Origin: Symsagittifera roscoffensis
Taxonomy: Eukaryota > Xenacoelomorpha > Acoela > Convolutidae
Length of the DNA: 60,000 nucleotides
Direction: 5' to 3'
Assembly (NCBI RefSeq): GCF_963678635.1
Contig: NC_087064.1
Location: forward strand, 73,099,465-73,159,464
Every line of letters starts with the position of its first letter. The first letter of the stretch is position 1. The notes under the pieces are model-generated. The model searched no databases. It was not told the origin of the DNA and saw only the letters and a list, made by a program, of their open reading frames with translations. Both the position numbers and the translations under genes were made by a program. This document shows, in pieces, positions 57,101 to 60,000 of this stretch.

Positions 57101-57775
57101 ATTCTTAAACTAGCCTCCGGTACACACACCGAATGGATTCTAAATAGAGATAAAAAACACAATGAAATTTATCAAAAAATAACAAAAAAGTTATTACAAA
57201 GACAAAACATTAATGAACAAATCAATTCACGTTTTACACCAGCCTCCGATTTAAAAATTGGAACATTTGTTTTAATACCTAATTTTAATACTCAAAAAGG
57301 AATTTCTAAAAAATTACAACCCCTTCGAAAAGGACCATACCAAATAATTGCAAAACCCACTGATGTCACATATAAAATTACCGACTCAAACAAAAAAGAA
57401 ATCGTTCAACATCGAAACAACCTATTACCTTATTACCCAAAAGAATACGCACTCCGCGAATTAACTCAATTATATTCTTTCACAGGATTAAAAATCATTC
57501 AAAACGAACCACATCTGAAAAACACAGAACAAAATGATAACCCCACCGAAAATCAAAACACAAAACCAATCGCCACTAAAAACAATACACAAAACCATAA
57601 AGAATCTCCAAAACAAAGAAAAAATAGAAAAATGATCGAACAAATAATACCCCAAGAACAAATCGACAAATCAGAAAATAGAAAAACAACAAGACTCCGA
57701 AATCAACCACGTAAAAACTATAAAATATTCATCCCCCAATCTAAAATTTTAAAGAAAGTAGAATTTCAAAAGTAA
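51164..57775 (+). CDS. ORF C, Gag-Pol polyprotein (Ty3/gypsy type)
   Basis: Single 2,203-residue frame. Capsid-type Gag starts with FTGTDPEYSVEDYL (residues 67-80) and DGAAQKWF; zinc knuckle C305-x2-C308-x4-H313-x4-C318; an Asn/Ser/Tyr/Arg-rich tract (about 370-545); protease DSG at 692-694; RT with D1137 (TTADMNSAYNQM) and YLDD at 1200-1203; RNase H starting near D1349 (CDASNFGIGAAL) with RECTAIIY and TDHKP; a core ending in ALPDTLSR. Integrase has an HHCC zinc finger (GHSG and CIVCQLNK), then D1784, D1844 and E1880 with exact DD35E spacing, and a GPY/F-like RKGPYQII end. No chromodomain seen. Gag and Pol are in one frame, so their ratio must be set otherwise than by frameshifting. All catalytic residues looked for are present. 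Confidence 0.95.
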   Translation: MTAHSYQPSQMHNEIPLPYYLQQHEITRNQLSNFSQMPNAAESLQMTMNPYLMGGSSITSNKPLMVFTGTDPEYSVEDYLNAVTANLILNIGPEPINTPLHQNWIHRRTALIQTTLDGAAQKWFSVLPLEIKSNWKRFTQEFSKMFDSERNKQQQRVLCNEIRRLPNETIKQLAVRIETLVRKAYSLNTHDYKNTKMTEILMMTLTPQLRKIAIKKRASHPSSIREPDLDFRKLVDKLEQAEITMKLEETENLKLQYVNRIETTPTNINNIQESETDLVEKITEILNIYEKNPNFKGKPSFKKWCNYCRRYGHSISECRQKQQDNQNKPQKYKEPNKSFYQYMKKDQNLPNKTVHSNNSSGKPLPNNTNYTRNQSPYNSSYRERSPERRNTYNSSQNHYNRPNSRNNYSRSNSNTQRFVSRSNSQSRNNYYPNNQSRNSSYNRNRNYSYNRNRSYSNNRNQNYPNNRSRNNSYNRSNYNRPNNNYQNRSRNNSQNRHSSYNNRYRNYSQSPHRNNNNYNNSNNRHRSSTPKHQRQINQVQSNPETTSDPPGIDDTVTDTLQLNQINCTSSDSESDTENTLSINMIKVENDYESVIYEQPFSSHIYENQSEFLQNYYTTPINSTPTTQETNEINTTDQTNKNTKTKCLNTNHIYQNIQKEQPKEKIWTIPFLLESPRNKEFQPPDLEIDFLIDSGAESNIINIPTWNEIKTLHPKLTPLETSSKLATAQGSTLINYGKIQLFLLPTRTMEQSKILNKPFKQIFHITDIKYNIIGIPFISKYIPTINILNSKILIKDKYTKTKETSLTFFQRLNKQPPFFSKFYPIFNKQRKHLKPLSGNIYNFSIKQVHQYDKEQNKQKFYMSEFEFKPIHKFFKITISSIKYLKNSNSDIISLHVYNNTPYQVTLPLGLLGYCETNATMSPIHEKAYRVNNILQLLDICQSTILNEELSINNIISNENRNTDYFTKTPYFKPTFNISNYTEDQQKFLTMFNFQHSQITQDEFEKLAKQLIKYSSVYATSKFDVGKISSSLHLPLKPDAVFKKQRASKVPIHLHDKVNRLLDILEQYNIISPVNKEEQPKGNTFINPVIILAKGESLKIVLDARYLNSLIDESKCNWPIEPIQVILTKINGKYFTTADMNSAYNQMPLDEQSRRLTQFVIGNQQYEFNRLFYGISIGPAAFSAFMSKIFRPLILKKNAITYLDDVFMQSQTKDEMFNVLEKYHQILQNENLKAAPDKSHFFLTRVKFLGHNIERKTITPLKSRIDAIQKLQPPTNKKKIQEFLGMLNFLSKYVYKMQLYLRPFYNILRQQNNFEWNTEHQTRFEEIKKLLTEQISNTIPDSNQPFYAMCDASNFGIGAALLQSHTGTNKMNLISANSRLFTQAELRLSTLMRECTAIIYTLTEYEFLILGSKHPTVLFTDHKPIIFLFTQKSNPNHRVYRFQLILMKFPNLHIVWTAGKNLALPDTLSRNTPPELLTRKTTVEIPKNIKFYLAENETSPRLECKYAVKTDIEQSQINNLQHFPLYLDCQNNHYEVDLLGTSTFKPIPYSQWIKNNTQQKRTKQHPPKKDHFPLIEKEDLTDKINLSGPQTNDSKYTINQVFDLHDPLDTIPLSKLEIENIFLPPTETITVSTLKQYQNLDPIIRQLKSWHKYKTKPIKADSTILGNKTLLRYFRKFNNTTINENTDLLEYNLNESTVPCLPLSMILIAFNISHTQNIKGHSGSEKTYSNFIQNFYFPNAPIWIKVLCNDCIVCQLNKPYPNQKQIAQKQDFKGQSLYFNHRISFDTKGPISPSSEGNSYIMVIVDAFTHYVALNPVPHCNAYYAYTTLYEHWIAKFGLPEILVTDNGTEFINNEIITLCHLYNIKHKPRTSHAPWTNGLVEGMNRSLQEYLRCIINGNDTKYTEWSADVKLFPLAYNSQITTTLGMSPYEMVFNQKPRKPIMFTANSHKNAQGYCQPNKDSICYNLPLHTHDEDHFHHPQILKLASGTHTEWILNRDKKHNEIYQKITKKLLQRQNINEQINSRFTPASDLKIGTFVLIPNFNTQKGISKKLQPLRKGPYQIIAKPTDVTYKITDSNKKEIVQHRNNLLPYYPKEYALRELTQLYSFTGLKIIQNEPHLKNTEQNDNPTENQNTKPIATKNNTQNHKESPKQRKNRKMIEQIIPQEQIDKSENRKTTRLRNQPRKNYKIFIPQSKILKKVEFQK

Positions 57776-58372
57776 TTTTAACATTTGCTTCACAATCTTG
57801 AAACCTCTGAAACATTTTTCATTTACATTTTTCAAAATAACATGCTGACAAGTACGCAATAATTCTAGTTCAAAATAGACCAATAGGATTCATCCAATCC
57901 GTCACTTTCTCTAACTCAAACTAAGACCAATTAGACGAATCATATAGAACTCCAGGCACATCTATAACTATAACTTTACGACCTCCAGGTCAAAAATAAG
58001 CAAACCACTCCAACTTGACAACTAAAATAAATATCACCATAATACCGTACCCCTCCCTTATCTAATAACCCAAAGATCAACAATATTTCCCCAACTCAGA
58101 CCACGAATACCCCCAAAGCAAATTTGTTAACTTAGCCTAAAGTAACAAAATGAACATTTTAATTAGCCTAAAGTATAAAAATCTCACCATACCCCGGATC
58201 ATTTGACAAACAAAAATAAAGAAAAAGACGACCTCCCAGTCACCATGAAAATTGCCCCCAACAATTTTTTACAAAACTCAACCCACTTGTCAAAAAACTA
58301 ATAAATAATTCGACCACACTAGAAAATCGCCTCAAACAGCAAAAAATATTCGACCAAGAGATCATTTCTTAA
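57776..58372 (+). other. Spacer between Pol and ORF D
   Basis: No ORF above 20 codons. TTAGCCTAAAGTA occurs twice (58,132-58,144 and 58,163-58,175), the second running into a TATAAAA (58,174-58,180). GACCTCC-GTCA phrases occur near 57,980 and 58,230. The spacer could hold an internal promoter or a splice acceptor for the 3' genes. Confidence 0.5.
58174..58180 (+). promoter_or_regulatory. TATA-like sequence in the spacer
   Basis: TATAAAA directly after the second copy of a 13-bp repeat, about 195 bases before ORF D. Speculative internal promoter. Confidence 0.25.
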
Positions 58373-58603
58373 ATGCTCTTCTCTCAATCAGTTACTCAAA
58401 TACTCATAAATCTTAAACATTTTTTTACAATACTTGAAACCTTTATAATATTTCTTTTTGATATACTTGAATCTTTTCTAATAATCCTAATCATTTTTTG
58501 TAACATTTTTTTAATTTTCTACACTATTCTCGAACTATTCCTCCAACTTTCCAAAACCCTTGATTACATCCACAGGTACGAGTCATATAACTTGTCTAAA
58601 TGA
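58373..58603 (+). CDS. ORF D, 76-codon hydrophobic protein
   Basis: Unrecognised. The protein is almost wholly hydrophobic: Leu, Ile and Phe make up most of residues 10-62, with few charges (KHFFTILET, FDILES). This gives room for two membrane-spanning helices. It has no evident signal peptidase site. Its stop codon shares ATGA with the ORF E start. Position after pol fits an accessory membrane protein of the element. Low sequence complexity means it could be fortuitous, but the paired arrangement with ORF E argues against that. Confidence 0.5.
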   Translation: MLFSQSVTQILINLKHFFTILETFIIFLFDILESFLIILIIFCNIFLIFYTILELFLQLSKTLDYIHRYESYNLSK

Positions 58604-58788
58604 TACGAACAATTTTCAGTAGAACCGATATTTTTTTATTGTTTGTAATTTTCATAGCATTCTTATCATCCCTCATTTTGACCATCTGTAAATGTATAAA
58701 GAAAGCAATCCTCACATTTGCCCTAGCAACAGTCCTTCTAATTCTTTTTTTGGAAGAATACTATAATAAACACAAAATTTCTCACTAA
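58600..58788 (+). CDS. ORF E, 62-codon membrane protein
   Basis: Unrecognised. Two membrane segments (about residues 11-29 and 36-52) separated by a short basic Cys-containing turn (CKCIKK), with charged ends (MIRTIFSRTD and EEYYNKHK). This helical-hairpin plan resembles that of small viral membrane proteins such as viroporins; that is analogy only. Its ATG overlaps the stop of ORF D, and its stop is 8 bases before the opening of ORF F. Confidence 0.5.
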   Translation: MIRTIFSRTDIFLLFVIFIAFLSSLILTICKCIKKAILTFALATVLLILFLEEYYNKHKISH

Positions 58789-58796
58789 AGTAATAA

Positions 58797-59930
58797 TTCA
58801 AAAAACCATCAAAAATTGCTACCCAACAGTCACAGAATCAGTCTTCACCGACATCATCCCAAGATAACCAAACACCACCTTCAACTACTCAAAATTCTCA
58901 AACATCTACACGAATTTCTTTTCAAGACAATCCATACACTTTTGAAGAACGACATGCTCGTTTATCAGAACCACTAGAACCAGTTCAACGACAAGCACCT
59001 TTAAGCGAACCAACATATAACCTATACCCAACACTACCACAAGAACTAAATAGAATAAGAAATTCTAGTCAAAACCAAAATACAGTCGAAATAAATAGAC
59101 AAATTATACATCCTCGACGAAACAGAAATTTTCAAACTCCCCGAGTTCATTTTGATATACCTCAATCCCCATCACAAAACACTCCAGAAAACCCCATTGA
59201 TATATTACCAGAAACCCCTACGCTTCTTTCACAACGTAGCACCTCAAGCCTACCATCAGATTACTTAGGTTCAACACCAACATCTGAACAAATACGTGAA
59301 AATCCCTTTAACCCCCCAAACCAGGCATCACGACTACCATATTGGACAACACATTCATTTACACAAGGTGAATTAAATTTAGTCAATAATCCAATAGATA
59401 TTTCTACGGATACAACAACATCCTCATCACTACCAGAAACATTATCACTACCATCAACACCATCAATAAGCCAGATTTCACCACCACCTTTTAACTTAAA
59501 TTTTCCAAATAATCTCGACGCCAGATATCGAGAACAATCATCAATAAATATTCCTTTAAGACTAGATTGGAATACATTTACAGCACCTCCACCATTATTT
59601 GGACAACATCAAGAAAGTAACCGCCTTCATAACTGGGCACTTAATAGATTACAATATCGCCAAGATATTCACAACGATATCCGTGATCACAATATTCAAA
59701 TACTCCAACAAAACAGTTTACAATTAAAGTTTGAAATCACAGTTAAGTTAAATAATATTACCCAACATCCCTACCCATTAAACCCACCTAACATAACAGC
59801 TCAATCACTACCACCACCGTTTATAACTACTGAAGTAATATACAAATACGACAGATATACCAAAAACACAATTGGCTACATTACATTTTATAATCCATAC
59901 TCAGGATTATCATACACATGTATATTCTAA
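58797..59930 (+). CDS. ORF F, about 377 codons without ATG
   Basis: Open from just after two consecutive TAA codons (58,791-58,796) to TAA at 59,928-59,930 with no in-frame ATG, so it must be a spliced exon or start at a non-AUG codon. A possible acceptor is TTGCTACCCAACAG, ending at 58,829. The first 230 residues are Ser-, Thr-, Pro-, Gln- and Asn-rich with little predicted structure. The last 140 are more ordered: DWNTFTAPPPLFG, a helical segment with Asp/His/Arg (QYRQDIHNDIRDHN), and a beta-like end with EVIYKYDRYTKNTIGYITFY. No family recognised. It overlaps ORF G at its 3' end by 13 bases. Confidence 0.65.
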   Translation, partial: FKKPSKIATQQSQNQSSPTSSQDNQTPPSTTQNSQTSTRISFQDNPYTFEERHARLSEPLEPVQRQAPLSEPTYNLYPTLPQELNRIRNSSQNQNTVEINRQIIHPRRNRNFQTPRVHFDIPQSPSQNTPENPIDILPETPTLLSQRSTSSLPSDYLGSTPTSEQIRENPFNPPNQASRLPYWTTHSFTQGELNLVNNPIDISTDTTTSSSLPETLSLPSTPSISQISPPPFNLNFPNNLDARYREQSSINIPLRLDWNTFTAPPPLFGQHQESNRLHNWALNRLQYRQDIHNDIRDHNIQILQQNSLQLKFEITVKLNNITQHPYPLNPPNITAQSLPPPFITTEVIYKYDRYTKNTIGYITFYNPYSGLSYTCIF

Positions 59931-60000
59931 AATTATTAATTTTTCTCCAACTCCTTTTTCTAGTAATCTCAAATCAAAACATAAACCCTTCTCCTCGTAC
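59918..60000 (+). CDS. ORF G, start of a signal-peptide protein, probably envelope-like (cut by window)
   Basis: ATG at 59,918, overlapping the end of ORF F. The 27 visible codons begin with one Lys then a long Leu/Ile/Phe stretch (about residues 3-18), followed by polar residues SNQN, a classic secretory signal. As the last gene after pol, an envelope glycoprotein is the likely identity, but none of its conserved parts are in the window. Confidence 0.55.
   Translation, partial: MYILKLLIFLQLLFLVISNQNINPSPR

Larger units (their letters stand above)
47448..60000 (+). mobile_element. Complex Ty3/gypsy-type LTR retroelement, 3' end beyond window
   Basis: A retroelement of at least 12.5 kb in sense orientation. 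Order: candidate 5' LTR, primer-binding site, 1.25-kb leader, ORFs A and B, ORF C (Gag-Pol), a 600-base spacer, ORFs D and E, ORF F and ORF G, the last cut by the window end. The Gag-Pol frame is open over 2,203 codons, so the copy is young. RT, RNase H and integrase are of Ty3/gypsy type, integrase being C-terminal to RNase H. The two to four additional genes before gag and after pol are not in the usual plan of the family. A 3' LTR, if present, is to the right. Confidence 0.88.

Overview
The window is nuclear DNA from an invertebrate animal. It is AT-rich and intron-rich, with GT-AG introns from about 200 bases to nearly 10 kb. Non-LTR retrotransposon debris, tRNA-derived SINE-like repeats and T-rich dispersed repeats fill the non-coding part. 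I cannot name the species. The host genes have clear animal homologues: a FAM149B1-type ciliary protein and a sniffer-like short-chain dehydrogenase.

Layout. 1-3,967: minus-strand CR1/Jockey-like LINE with RT, APE endonuclease and PHD-finger ORF1, all lightly broken, plus an unexplained 226-codon ORF at its 5' side. 4,990-6,570: fragments of three more LINEs. 8,668-31,573: one plus-strand host gene that I could assemble as 13 exons with consistent phases (3,159 nt, 1,052 residues), homologous to FAM149B1. Its 9.9-kb first intron holds two arrays of a ~165-bp degenerate tandem repeat and two copies of a tRNA-derived SINE. 31,600-39,200: repeat-rich sequence with one weak two-exon candidate gene on the minus strand. 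39,228-43,757: plus-strand LINE with an internal 1,163-bp tandem duplication. It lies tail-to-tail with an older minus-strand RT fragment (43,790-44,830). 45,663-45,966: first coding exon of the dehydrogenase gene; its remaining exons are not in the window.

47,448-60,000: the most interesting part. A long, apparently intact Ty3/gypsy-type LTR element in sense orientation, inferred to sit in the first intron of the dehydrogenase gene, runs off the right edge. It has a candidate 410-bp 5' LTR, a candidate primer-binding site and a 1.25-kb leader with a duplicated hairpin. At least seven ORFs follow: A (155 codons, very basic), B (537, orphan), C (2,203, Gag-Pol in one frame with zinc knuckle, DSG protease, YLDD RT, RNase H and DD35E integrase), D and E (76 and 62, small membrane proteins), F (about 377 codons, no ATG) and G (signal peptide, probably the start of an envelope-like protein). 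A/B, B/C, D/E and F/G overlap, B/C and D/E by the four bases ATGA. This is much more complex than the usual gag-pol or gag-pol-env plan. It looks like a complex-retrovirus-like element with unfamiliar accessory genes.

The coding strand of that element is strongly A-rich and G-poor, whereas the flanking host DNA is T-rich on the same strand, so its boundaries show in base composition alone. No CRISPR array, rRNA gene or convincing functional tRNA gene was seen.
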